From Paenibacillus mendelii (lineage in GTDB: Bacteria; Bacillota; Bacilli; Paenibacillales; Paenibacillaceae), in assembly GCF_024498075.1 (NCBI RefSeq), contig NZ_JANHOF010000001.1:1240001-1304000 (forward strand): a DNA stretch of 64,000 nucleotides, written 5' to 3'. This document shows, piece by piece, positions 9,438 to 18,120 of the stretch. The notes under the pieces are model-generated. The model searched no databases and had not been told where the DNA came from. It was given only the letters and a program-made list of their open reading frames with translations. Every line of letters begins with the position of its first letter. The stretch's first letter is position 1. The position numbers and the translations under genes are program-made.

Positions 9438-10403
9438 TCAGGACAACGTGTTCAGCGCGACGGAGAGTGCGGCCAGATCCCCCACATTCTCCTGAAGCGC
9501 AGCAGGCACGACCCGGCAAACGCCGACTGCAAGCGGCAGCGCCTCTTGCCGCAGCTCGCTCATCGTGATCTCTTCCAGCAGCGCAAGCTGCCGCCCGTAA
9601 ATACTTCCAATCACGATGATCTCCGGGTTGAGAATATCAACGAGAATGGCCAGACCGCGTCCAAGCTTGCGGCCCACGATCTCGAACACCTCAAGCGCCA
9701 GCTCATCGCCCGCTGCGGCAGCCTCCGCCACGGATTTCGTCGTGATGCCGCCTAGCTCCTCGGCATTGCTGCAGAACAGCGGCTTGCCTCCTGCCTTCAA
9801 CCTGTCCTCCGCCATATCCCTTGCCAAACGCGCAATTCCGCCACCGCTGCAGAAGCCTTCAAACGAGCCGGCCTTGCCGTAGCCCACCGGACCTGTCGGC
9901 TCCATTCGGACATGTCCTACCTCGCCAGCCATGTCATTGGTCCCGCTGTATAATCTGCCATTCAACACCAGACCCGCACCCATGCCTGTTCCGAAGGTAA
10001 GAAAAATCATGTTCGTCGAACCTTTACCCGCTCCCCACTTCCATTCGGCAAGCGCACAGGCATTAGCGTCATTCTGCAAGCCGACTGGCACGCCATAGCG
10101 ATTGCGCAGCGGCGACATGACATCAATTCGATCCCAGCCTGGCAAATTGGGCGGCGAAAGAATATAACCGGTCTTGCTGTCCAGCGGACCGCCGCAGCTA
10201 ATTCCTATTGCATCCGGAAGTTCATCGCCATATTCAGCAAGCAGCTCATCCAAATTCCGGATGATCGATTCGATCGCTTCCTCCGGGACAGCCGGGGTCG
10301 GAAACATTCGTTTCCCTAACAATTCTACGCCGTCATCCGCCGCGCGTCCAAGGCACACGGCGCACTTCGTTCCTCCGATATCCACGCCTGCCAGCATGCT
10401 CAT
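9438..10403 (-). CDS. ROK-family sugar kinase without the usual zinc cysteines
   Basis: A 321-residue cytoplasmic ROK protein: ATP-binding GVDIGGTKCAV near the start, substrate region ending in the catalytic Asp D112 of QNDANACALAEW, phosphate motif TFGTGMGAGLV, and GHV (H164). The family's CxCGxxGCxE zinc motif lines up with residues 173-182, but all three cysteines are replaced (V173, Y175, S180). There is no N-terminal helix-turn-helix, so it is a kinase type and not a repressor. The ATG at 10403 overlaps the stop of the SIS gene (ATGA), so it is translated by coupling to a GmhA-like isomerase. It probably phosphorylates a sugar handled by that isomerase; the sugar is unknown. Confidence 0.86.
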   Translation of the reverse strand: MSMLAGVDIGGTKCAVCLGRAADDGVELLGKRMFPTPAVPEEAIESIIRNLDELLAEYGDELPDAIGISCGGPLDSKTGYILSPPNLPGWDRIDVMSPLRNRYGVPVGLQNDANACALAEWKWGAGKGSTNMIFLTFGTGMGAGLVLNGRLYSGTNDMAGEVGHVRMEPTGPVGYGKAGSFEGFCSGGGIARLARDMAEDRLKAGGKPLFCSNAEELGGITTKSVAEAAAAGDELALEVFEIVGRKLGRGLAILVDILNPEIIVIGSIYGRQLALLEEITMSELRQEALPLAVGVCRVVPAALQENVGDLAALSVALNTLS

Positions 10404-11035
10404 GACGGGAAGAACGCCTCCTCCAGCATCATGCAAATGGCATGATAGACCGGCAGATGCCTCTCTTGAATGTCGGGCGTGCTGTCATAAGGAACACGGA
10501 TTACGGTATCGCAAACATCCTTCATTTGACCGCCGCTGCGGCCTGTCAGCCCAATCGTGCGCGCGCCCATGGCTTTGGCCACCTGCAGGGCATGGAGGAC
10601 ATTCTTGGAGTTTCCCGATGTGCTGAGGCCGATAACGGCATCACCCTCTTTGGCATAGCCGAACACCTGCTGTGCGAACACCATATCCGGCTCCACGTCA
10701 TTTATGAATGCCATAGCAAGTGCCGACTGACTGACAAGTGAGATGGCTGGCAGAGCGCCTTGAAGATGATCTGCCAGGTAATCCCCTTGACCGGGGAATG
10801 CCTCATTCAGGCGGGCTCGGACCGAATCGTTCACAGGGCGTTGAAGCATGAAGCCCTTCATCAATTCACCTACAATATGCTCACTGTCTGAAGCACTGCC
10901 GCCATTCCCGCAGACGAGTACCTTGCCGCCATTGGCATAAGTATGATGCAGCAGCTCAACGGCTTGTCGAATATCGGGCAGACAGATATCCATCTCCGGA
11001 TACTTGCGAATCATTTGTTCTAAGACGGGTTCCAT
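10400..11035 (-). CDS. SIS-domain phosphosugar isomerase, GmhA-like
   Basis: A 211-residue cytoplasmic protein with the sugar-isomerase fold. Matches to sedoheptulose-7-phosphate isomerase (GmhA) are CGNGGSASDSEHIVGEL, GLSTSGNSKNVLHAL, GLTGRSGGQMKDVCD and the active-site-like segment DIQERHLPVYHAIC. A Ser/Thr-rich phosphate loop is intact. The start has AGGAGTG upstream. It is the first gene of a two-gene unit with the ROK kinase. In Gram-positives GmhA-type enzymes feed S-layer or surface glycan heptose pathways, but no other heptose gene is seen here, so the substrate remains open. Confidence 0.83.
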   Translation of the reverse strand: MEPVLEQMIRKYPEMDICLPDIRQAVELLHHTYANGGKVLVCGNGGSASDSEHIVGELMKGFMLQRPVNDSVRARLNEAFPGQGDYLADHLQGALPAISLVSQSALAMAFINDVEPDMVFAQQVFGYAKEGDAVIGLSTSGNSKNVLHALQVAKAMGARTIGLTGRSGGQMKDVCDTVIRVPYDSTPDIQERHLPVYHAICMMLEEAFFPS

Positions 11036-11149
11036 AACCCCATCACTCCTAATTGGATGAATTAGACATCAGAACAAGATTATCCGAATATTGGACAAAT
11101 GTCACCGTTTTCTTGCAAAATACGAGTCAATTGACACTGGGAGTCGCGA

Positions 11150-13933
11150 TCATTCCTCAGACGATCGAAGGGCATCCGCCGGGGTAAGCTTCAGCGCCGA
11201 TCTTGCCGGACCGATATTGATCAATAACGCGGCCAGCAGCAATCCGAGCAGCATGGGAACGATCATGTCATACGGGTAGTGAAAAGGGATCGCCTCTTCA
11301 TACGGCTTCACATCCTGAGACAAGGTATGGATGAACAGGTTGGATCCGGTCGTGCCGACCGCCCAGCCCGTTAATAAGCCTGAAGCCGCCACAATGGAGC
11401 CTTCCAGCACAAACATCCGTGTGATCTGCGCACCGGACAGACCCATGCAGCTCATCATCGCAATGGCTCTGCTTCTCTCCCGTACAGCTCTAAACTGAAC
11501 AACAGCAAGTCCAAGGAGCCCGATCAGAGCGGAAAGTGCCGTAAATCCAATAAATCCGCGGAACAATTGGCGATTGACGAGCTGTTCTGCCGCATTATCC
11601 GAATAAGGAGCTTGGAACGTCATGATCCCGTTCACGACGAATCGGTCCTTTAACCGCTGAGCCGTTTCCACATGACGATAATCGAACTGCACCAGAACGA
11701 AACCGAGTTCATCTTGGTTTGGCCATTTATGACCATACTTTCGAAGCTGCCGATGAACCTCTTCATTCACATAAGTAGCGTCATAAACTTGAATTCTGGC
11801 TTTATTATCCGAATTCTCGTCAGCAAACCCGGCAACCACAAACGATTGTTCCGTCAATGGCTTCCATTCATCCTTGCTGCTTCTAAGTTTGTTCTCATAG
11901 ACCGGGAGCGTAATCCGGTCGCCGGTCTTGATTCGAGTCTGCGCATCTGTGCCTGTGCCGACAAGGGATACGTCGCGATCCGTTATCGGGAGAACGATGT
12001 ATGCCGGATCGTTCATGACGGCTTTCCACACATCTTCATCGCTTTCGAACCGCGCGTCCCTCTCGATCAGTTTCAATCCACCGCCGCGGACAAGCGCCTC
12101 CGTAACCGGGATGACTGCCTGCGCACTTCCCCTCTCCTCCATTAATAGCATATATGGCTCCACAGTCGTAACAGACGTAATGCTGTCTGCGATCTGCTTG
12201 TCACGCTCGATGACAGATAGGATGGATGCCTTCTGTTCAGGAGTCGTATATCCCGCATAGCCGCCGAAACCCAGCATCGTTTGATTATTGCGGTCCACAT
12301 CGTTAACCGTCAATACCATGGTCGATATGCTCGACATAAACGTAATCGTCATCATAACGAATGCAAATAATAGCGAGATCGTTAACGTCCGGCTCCGATG
12401 GGCATTCGGATATTTGACTGCAAGAAGCACAGAAACATCCGGAAAACCCAGCCTTCTCGCAATGGCGCCAATCATCCCAGCTCCCCCTGAAACTGCGTGC
12501 AGTATCAGAATGACTGCGCCTATACATCCGCAAAGCCACAAGAATAGAACAGCTCCGATGCGGCTGCCGCTAAGCTCGGGCGGAGCAATGAGCGACTGAT
12601 ACAGATGCGCGGCCACAACAATCGCGCAGCCGATGAGGAGAACGAACCGCCGCTTGCTCTTTCGTCCCGGATAAGAAGCTGCTCCCGCAGTTCCATCGCG
12701 AAGCGCATCCACAATTCGAATACGGCCAGCTTTCCAAGCCACAACGACAGCAATCATTCCAAGGAATATAGCGATGACTGCAAACAGTTGGACTGTTCCC
12801 GCTATACTCACATAGGGAGTAACCGGTATATTTGCCCCGCTTATCCGAGACAGTTCTTCAGAATAAACGCCATAGAACAGCTTCACGAGCGCATACCCGC
12901 CCGCCGTGCCAAGCAGCGTCCCTGCCGCAGCGCTGAATATGGAGAGCAGCAGCGCTTCCGCAGCGAATATACCGCCGATCTGGCGGCGCGATATCCCAAT
13001 GGCGCGGAGCACGCCGTACATCCCCCGTCTCCCCTCGGCGATCATAATGAGCACCTGTCGCATTAATAATGCGCTGGATGCCACAGCCACGCCGCTGATC
13101 ATCGAGACGATGAATGAAATATTCAGATTATCGGCTTTGTTCTCAGCTTCATATTTCAACAGCCGCAGTTGAAAGATAGCCGAATCCGACTTCCCGTAAT
13201 ACGTGAATCCCGCTACAGGCAGCCCGGGATCGGTACGGCCGGCCAGCAGCGTATGATAGCCGGGCTGCTTCATGCCGACAAGCTTTCGCGCGGCCTCCTC
13301 ACTGACAATAACCGTCCCCGCCGCTGCCGCATTACCGCCGCGAAATCCCGTTAAGCCCGTCTGTTTGGCCGCGAGCCGGACTTGGAACAGCTGCCGTTTG
13401 CCTTCATGATCCATTAATTGAATGGCGTCTCCCTGACGGATATCCATGTCCAGCGCGGTATCTTCGTCGATTACCGCTTCATCGAAGCGAAGGTCGCGGC
13501 CCCAGACCTCGGGTTGGGTGGAATCAAAAGATTTTGCCCGCTGGCCAGACAATCCGATGACCAGCATCCCGGTTTTACTTCGCTGCTGCTCGGATCCGGC
13601 TTGGCTCCCGGCAATTAGCGTCGAATCTCCTTGAATAACCGGCAAGAATCGAATTGCGGCCCCACCCTGCTTATATTCTGCTATAATCGACTCGGCTTCC
13701 TCGGCTGTGAATTCACTTGTCTGTTCGTTCTTGGGTCTTAGCTCCCAGTCGATCGGACCAAAGCGTGCGTCGATCCATGCGTCGCCGCTGTGCTTCACCG
13801 ACTGATAATTAACGAACGATACGGCAATCAGCAGCGCGCCGATTGCACCGGCAGCAGTCGTTAACAAGGTCTGCTTCCATTGCCTCCGCATATTCTCCCA
13901 TGCCATCTTCCAAACCAGACGAGTGCCGATCAT
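11150..13933 (-). CDS. FtsX-type ABC permease, large (927 residues)
   Basis: A membrane permease of the MacB/FtsX superfamily with an N-terminal helix (about residues 20-42), a long outer domain, and two FtsX-type four-helix units, one in the middle (from SFIVSMISGVAVASSALLM) and one at the C-terminus (from FIGFTALSALIGLLGLAVV, ending in the typical PARSALKLTPADALR). It starts inside the stop of the ATPase gene (ATGA overlap). With the upstream OmpR-type kinase and regulator this forms a four-gene unit like those responding to antimicrobial peptides or cell-envelope stress, but it is larger than BceB and has a different arrangement. The substrate is unknown. Confidence 0.88.
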   Translation of the reverse strand: MIGTRLVWKMAWENMRRQWKQTLLTTAAGAIGALLIAVSFVNYQSVKHSGDAWIDARFGPIDWELRPKNEQTSEFTAEEAESIIAEYKQGGAAIRFLPVIQGDSTLIAGSQAGSEQQRSKTGMLVIGLSGQRAKSFDSTQPEVWGRDLRFDEAVIDEDTALDMDIRQGDAIQLMDHEGKRQLFQVRLAAKQTGLTGFRGGNAAAAGTVIVSEEAARKLVGMKQPGYHTLLAGRTDPGLPVAGFTYYGKSDSAIFQLRLLKYEAENKADNLNISFIVSMISGVAVASSALLMRQVLIMIAEGRRGMYGVLRAIGISRRQIGGIFAAEALLLSIFSAAAGTLLGTAGGYALVKLFYGVYSEELSRISGANIPVTPYVSIAGTVQLFAVIAIFLGMIAVVVAWKAGRIRIVDALRDGTAGAASYPGRKSKRRFVLLIGCAIVVAAHLYQSLIAPPELSGSRIGAVLFLWLCGCIGAVILILHAVSGGAGMIGAIARRLGFPDVSVLLAVKYPNAHRSRTLTISLLFAFVMMTITFMSSISTMVLTVNDVDRNNQTMLGFGGYAGYTTPEQKASILSVIERDKQIADSITSVTTVEPYMLLMEERGSAQAVIPVTEALVRGGGLKLIERDARFESDEDVWKAVMNDPAYIVLPITDRDVSLVGTGTDAQTRIKTGDRITLPVYENKLRSSKDEWKPLTEQSFVVAGFADENSDNKARIQVYDATYVNEEVHRQLRKYGHKWPNQDELGFVLVQFDYRHVETAQRLKDRFVVNGIMTFQAPYSDNAAEQLVNRQLFRGFIGFTALSALIGLLGLAVVQFRAVRERSRAIAMMSCMGLSGAQITRMFVLEGSIVAASGLLTGWAVGTTGSNLFIHTLSQDVKPYEEAIPFHYPYDMIVPMLLGLLLAALLINIGPARSALKLTPADALRSSEE

Positions 13934-14613
13934 GACCTGACGCCTCCGTCATGAACGATTCGCCCGTTCTGCATCCGAATCGTCCGATGTGTCCGTGAAG
14001 CGATTTGCGGATCATGCGTGACAATGACGATAGTCGTTCCATAATGATGATTGAGCATGTCAAGCAGGCCGATAACCTGCTCGGCGGTGTCAGTATCGAG
14101 CGCTCCTGTCGGCTCGTCCGCCCATAGGATCAACGGCTCGCCAATGATCGCCCGGGCAATCGCCACCCGCTGGTTTTGTCCGCCGGAGAGCTCGGAGGGG
14201 TAGCGGTTGGCCCGATCAGCCAAGCCAACCCGCTTGAGCGCCTCAAGTGCGCGTTCTTTGGCCTCCTTCCTCCTCACGCCTTGAGCCATGAGCGGAAGCG
14301 CCGCATTCTCCCAAGCGCACAGCACGGGAACGAGGTGGTAGGATTGAAAGACGAACCCCATCTTCTGAAGGCGGAAGCGCGAGAGCTCCCGTTCCTTTAA
14401 ACGGTGAATAGGCATGTCGCCAATCCATACTTCACCTTCGTCCATCTGCTCGATTCCTGCCATTAGATGCAGCAAGGTCGTCTTTCCGCAGCCAGACGGT
14501 CCTGTAACCGAAACGGTCTCGCCTTTCTTTATCTCGAAGCTGACCTGCTTAAGTGCGCGCGTAGCCGCTTCACCTGCTCCGAACGTCTTCGTTAATCCTT
14601 GGATACGTATCAT
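13930..14613 (-). CDS. ABC ATPase, LolD/MacB family
   Basis: A 227-residue ATPase with Walker A GPSGCGKTT, Q-loop in FVFQSYHLVPVL, signature LSGGQNQRVAIARA, Walker B LILWADEPTGALD and switch His in IVTHDPQIA. The ADEPTGALD form marks the MacB/LolD/BceA group of mechanotransmission ABC systems. It overlaps the large permease by four bases. The 124 bases between it and the kinase gene upstream may hold a separate promoter, as in other sensor/exporter pairs where the exporter is induced by the response regulator. Confidence 0.9.
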   Translation of the reverse strand: MIRIQGLTKTFGAGEAATRALKQVSFEIKKGETVSVTGPSGCGKTTLLHLMAGIEQMDEGEVWIGDMPIHRLKERELSRFRLQKMGFVFQSYHLVPVLCAWENAALPLMAQGVRRKEAKERALEALKRVGLADRANRYPSELSGGQNQRVAIARAIIGEPLILWADEPTGALDTDTAEQVIGLLDMLNHHYGTTIVIVTHDPQIASRTHRTIRMQNGRIVHDGGVRS

Positions 14614-14737
14614 TCTTAGCGTCTCACCTCGATTATGATTGGGGCACGCCTATAACGTATCAAGCCGATGTGCAGCGATCATCGAGCAATTGTGCAGAAC
14701 TGATGGAGATTGGAATTACATAGTCTTCTCCGGGCTC

Positions 14738-16081
14738 TCACTCCGCAATGACCGGCAGGATAAGCCCGAAGCAAGCCCCTTCTCCCCACTTGCTGCTGAC
14801 GGTAATCTGCCCGCCATGGGCCTCCGCATACTGCTTCGCTATGGCCAATCCAAGTCCAAGCCCTGAACTCCGTCCATTCTCCCCAGAAGATGATATCGGT
14901 TTGCCCCGGTAGAAGCGATCAAATAATTGCGGCAATTCCTCTTCCTCGATGCCCCAGCCATCATCCGTCACTTCGAAGACGACCCGGCTCGAATCGAGCT
15001 GGATCCGGACTCTTATCTCTTGCCGCGCATGCCGTATGGCATTACCCGCCAAATTGACAACCGCCTGTCTGATCCGAATCTGATCCGCGAACATCCTGAT
15101 CTCGCTGTCCGACTCGATTCGGATACATATACCCCTATCCTCCGCCTCCGCGGACAGCATCTCCACGACGGATGACACGAGCTCCGTGAACGAGAACCAT
15201 TGCTTCTCAAGAGGCAGATGGCCCGTCTCTGCCAGAGCCAGCTCCTGCAGATCACGAACGAGCTTCGACATTCGTATGGTCTCGTCGTGCAGGGCCGAAG
15301 TCTTGGCAAGAGGCAGCGGTTCACCCGCATATAAGGCGTTGTCGAGCTGCGTACGCATGACCGACAGCGGAGTCCGCAGCTCGTGAGCGATATCGGCAAC
15401 CATGGTCCGTCTGACCGTTTCCAGTTTGTTTATGCGAAGCTGGGCCCGGCCTAGAGCATGCTCCACCGCAGATAACGGGTCTGCCGGATCCACCGATAAT
15501 GCATGAGACGCAGGGTTCCCCCTCCCTGCATGCTCCTCTGCCAGCTGCTGCGCCAGTGCATACAGTCGTGACATCTTCCGGTGAAACTCCCGTTGAAACC
15601 CTGAGAACCATAACATCCACAGCGTGAATACCGCAGCCGCCAGCGCAATCGCAAGGAGCCAGACCAGCAAGCCAGGGCTCTGACTGCTCAAGGATTCACT
15701 ATCGCTGTATCCGACAATCCGCCCCTGTACGATGATCGGCTTCGATCGATCAGTACTGCCTTCAACGGCCTTGAATCCATCATGCGATACGAATGACCCC
15801 AGCTTGTTTCCTTGCTCGTCCCTAAACGCAATTCGAAACGGCCAGCGATCCGGATATCGGGGGGCATCTGCCTCCAGCTCTTGGGCAAAGCCTTTCCATC
15901 CCCCATGATTCTCGTAGTAGAGGGCTGCATACCGGCTCCAATAGAGCGACAACCGCTCCTCCGCATCACGTCCGCCGCTAACTTGCAGAGACCAGCCAAT
16001 CAATAAAATGATGACAGCAGCGGTTATTGCTGCAGCTGCTCCCATGAGCTTTGCCGCCGCAGTCCGGCTCAGATTCGGCAT
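14738..16081 (-). CDS. Sensor histidine kinase, OmpR-partner class
   Basis: A 447-residue kinase with helix 1 at about residues 13-32, an outer domain of roughly 105 residues, helix 2 at about 138-159, a HAMP-like linker, HisKA with H233 in MVADIAHELRTPLSVMR, and a GHKL ATPase with N-box NLAGNAIRHA, G1 VTDDGWGIEEEELP and G2 GLGLGLAIAKQYAEAHGG. It starts six bases after the response-regulator stop. A sizeable outer domain separates it from the BceS type, so it probably senses a ligand or envelope state directly. The partner exporter lies downstream. Confidence 0.9.
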   Translation of the reverse strand: MPNLSRTAAAKLMGAAAAITAAVIILLIGWSLQVSGGRDAEERLSLYWSRYAALYYENHGGWKGFAQELEADAPRYPDRWPFRIAFRDEQGNKLGSFVSHDGFKAVEGSTDRSKPIIVQGRIVGYSDSESLSSQSPGLLVWLLAIALAAAVFTLWMLWFSGFQREFHRKMSRLYALAQQLAEEHAGRGNPASHALSVDPADPLSAVEHALGRAQLRINKLETVRRTMVADIAHELRTPLSVMRTQLDNALYAGEPLPLAKTSALHDETIRMSKLVRDLQELALAETGHLPLEKQWFSFTELVSSVVEMLSAEAEDRGICIRIESDSEIRMFADQIRIRQAVVNLAGNAIRHARQEIRVRIQLDSSRVVFEVTDDGWGIEEEELPQLFDRFYRGKPISSSGENGRSSGLGLGLAIAKQYAEAHGGQITVSSKWGEGACFGLILPVIAE

Positions 16082-16087
16082 CCTTGG

Positions 16088-16789
16088 TCACACCTCTTCG
16101 TTGAATGAATAACCCACTCCATACACGGTCAGCACATAACGGGGATCCGCGGGATTCTGCTCAAGCTTGCGCCTTATATTACGAATGTGGGAGTCCATCG
16201 TCCGTTCGAAGCCGACATAAGCATCTCCAAGCGCTTCGTCCATGAGCTGCATCCGCGTGTAGACTCTCCCCGGATGCGAGGCCAGCTTCAGAAGCAGCGT
16301 AAATTCAGTTCGGGTCAGCTCCACCTTAAGGCAGCTCTTGAATACAGTATATTTGCTGGGATCAATCGTTAATTCCCCCCGGCAAATAGTTGCATCCGCA
16401 TCGCTGGTTACCTGCATATTCGTCGATCGGCGCGAACGCCTCATGACGGCTTTAATACGCGCGCCCAGCTCACGTAACCCGAATGGCTTGGACACGTAAT
16501 CATCCGCTCCTAATTCTAGCGCGAGCACCTTGTCGAACTCGTCGCCTTTGGCCGTCACCATAATAACAGGCAGGTTCCATTGCCGCTCGTTAAGCTTGCA
16601 CAGATCAAGTCCGCTCCCACCGCCCGGCAGCATCCAATCAACAATCAATAAATCAGGCTTGACCGTCTCGATTCGCTGCACTGCCTCTTCATATGTCGAT
16701 GCGCCATAAACGCGGTAGCCCTCCTGCTTAAAGAATGCGACGCACTCTGCAAGCAAATTCTCTTCATCCTCTACCCATACAATATTCAA
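16088..16789 (-). CDS. Response regulator, OmpR/PhoB family
   Basis: A receiver domain (acidic pocket WVEDEE, phosphoacceptor D51 in LLIVDWMLPGG, Thr in MVTAKGDEFD, Lys in DYVSKPFG) joined to a winged-helix DNA-binding domain (ELTRTEFTLLLKLASHPG, then RNIRRKLEQNP, YVLTVYGVGYSF). The TTG at 16789 is chosen as start: it has GAGGAGG 11 bases upstream and begins the protein right at the receiver fold (233 residues). The open frame continues upstream to 16879 but there it runs through the terminator of the preceding gene. It is the first gene of the kinase/ABC exporter cluster. Confidence 0.88.
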   Translation of the reverse strand: MNIVWVEDEENLLAECVAFFKQEGYRVYGASTYEEAVQRIETVKPDLLIVDWMLPGGGSGLDLCKLNERQWNLPVIMVTAKGDEFDKVLALELGADDYVSKPFGLRELGARIKAVMRRSRRSTNMQVTSDADATICRGELTIDPSKYTVFKSCLKVELTRTEFTLLLKLASHPGRVYTRMQLMDEALGDAYVGFERTMDSHIRNIRRKLEQNPADPRYVLTVYGVGYSFNEEV

Positions 16790-16807
16790 AGCCGGTTTTC
16801 GCCTCCT

Positions 16808-16866
16808 CAAGAAAAAAAACCGACTCCCTCCGCCCGCTAGGGACGGCCGAAATCGGCTTTCGAGCC
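16808..16866 (-). terminator. Terminator of the MFS pair, just before the OmpR-type operon
   Basis: On the minus strand AAGCCGA pairs (with one G-U) with TCGGTTT, an inner TCCCT/AGGGA stem adds to it, and a run of eight T follows. It separates the MFS genes from the two-component/ABC operon. Confidence 0.65.
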
Positions 16867-16908
16867 TATCTGTTCTCATTCATGCTTGCCCTGAAAATGA
16901 CCTGTTCA

Positions 16909-18102
16909 TTAAATCGAGCTTGAATTTGTACGTTCATGGGTACCTTGGCTATCCAGCATGCGGAACCGCAGCAGCAGCAGAAGCGCCGCAAGGGAGAGGA
17001 ATCCGCCGATCAAATACGGCAGCTCCACATTGACGGTAAACAGGAATGCCCCCATTAGCGGACCGATTATCCGCCCCAGACTATCCATGGAGGAGCTCAA
17101 CCCGGAGGCTACACCTTGTCCGACGGTCGTCTTCTGCGTAATGAGCGAGGTCACGCACGGACGGATCAGCGCGTTGCCAATGCCGAAGATCGCCAGATAT
17201 ACCGTTGCGGTCCACAGCGAATGCGAGGTGACCAAGAGCAGGAAGCCCACCGCCGATATAATAAGCCCCGCTGCAATAAATTTAGGCTCGTCTCCTTTGC
17301 GGATCATACGGCGTACCACGCCGCCCTGAACGAGCGCACCGACCAAGCCGCAGACGAGAAACATGATTCCAACCTGGAGCGGTGTGACATCGAACCGCTT
17401 CATGCCGAAGAGCTGAAGCGTCGCCTCGAGTCCAGCCAGTGATAGGGAGACGAATAATGCAAGAACATACAAATATTTGAGCGATCCCGTGAATGCTTTC
17501 CAGCGGGAAGGTTTCCGTTCATGAGAAGCGGTTCGCTGCTCCGGGGTTAACGATTCGGTCAGCTTGGTTGCAGCCAGCGCGAACGTTATCAATGCTAGAG
17601 CTGCCGCGGCATAGAACGGCGTGTTATGTGAAACGAGGCTAAGCAGCCCGCCAAATCCAGGACCGATCGTAAACCCGAGTCCGATGGACATTCCAACCAG
17701 TCCCATCCCCTTCGTACGCTGATCCGGCGGTGTAATGTCCGCAACATAGGCAACGATTACCGAGGTCACCGCTCCCGAGAACAAGCCTCCCAGAACACGG
17801 GATATGTACATAAGCGTCAAATTTCCATCCGCGATTCCGAATACGAGGAAGCTTGCAGCAAAGCCAAGCACGCCAATCAGAATTACCGGCCGGCGTCCGA
17901 TCCGGTCGGACAAACCGCCCCATATCGGCGATAGCACGAAGGATATAGCCGAATAAATCGATAGCATCATCCCGGTGTGAAACTCGACCGAGCCCGGGCT
18001 GGCTTCTTTAATAAGCTCAGGTAAAACAGGGATAATAATCCCGAAGCCGATAAATGTTGTAATAAGCATCATCATTACGATGCCAAGCCGTTTGTCTCTC
18101 AT
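16909..18102 (-). CDS. MFS drug/H+ antiporter, 12-helix type (TetA/NorA-like)
   Basis: A 397-residue membrane transporter. MFS motif A between helices 2 and 3 reads GGLSDRIGRRPVILIG, and the antiporter motif C lies in helix 5 (GMSIGLGFTIGPGFGGLL), marking it as a drug-efflux-type antiporter. The helix-1 segment with GFGIIIPVLPEL is typical of TetA/Bmr members. The ATG at 18102 has GGTGGAGGG upstream; the GTG five codons earlier lies within it. It follows another MFS gene by 18 bases and is the last gene before a terminator. The substrate cannot be read from the sequence. Confidence 0.87.
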   Translation of the reverse strand: MRDKRLGIVMMMLITTFIGFGIIIPVLPELIKEASPGSVEFHTGMMLSIYSAISFVLSPIWGGLSDRIGRRPVILIGVLGFAASFLVFGIADGNLTLMYISRVLGGLFSGAVTSVIVAYVADITPPDQRTKGMGLVGMSIGLGFTIGPGFGGLLSLVSHNTPFYAAAALALITFALAATKLTESLTPEQRTASHERKPSRWKAFTGSLKYLYVLALFVSLSLAGLEATLQLFGMKRFDVTPLQVGIMFLVCGLVGALVQGGVVRRMIRKGDEPKFIAAGLIISAVGFLLLVTSHSLWTATVYLAIFGIGNALIRPCVTSLITQKTTVGQGVASGLSSSMDSLGRIIGPLMGAFLFTVNVELPYLIGGFLSLAALLLLLRFRMLDSQGTHERTNSSSI

Positions 18103-18120
18103 ATTGGTTCCCTCCACCTA

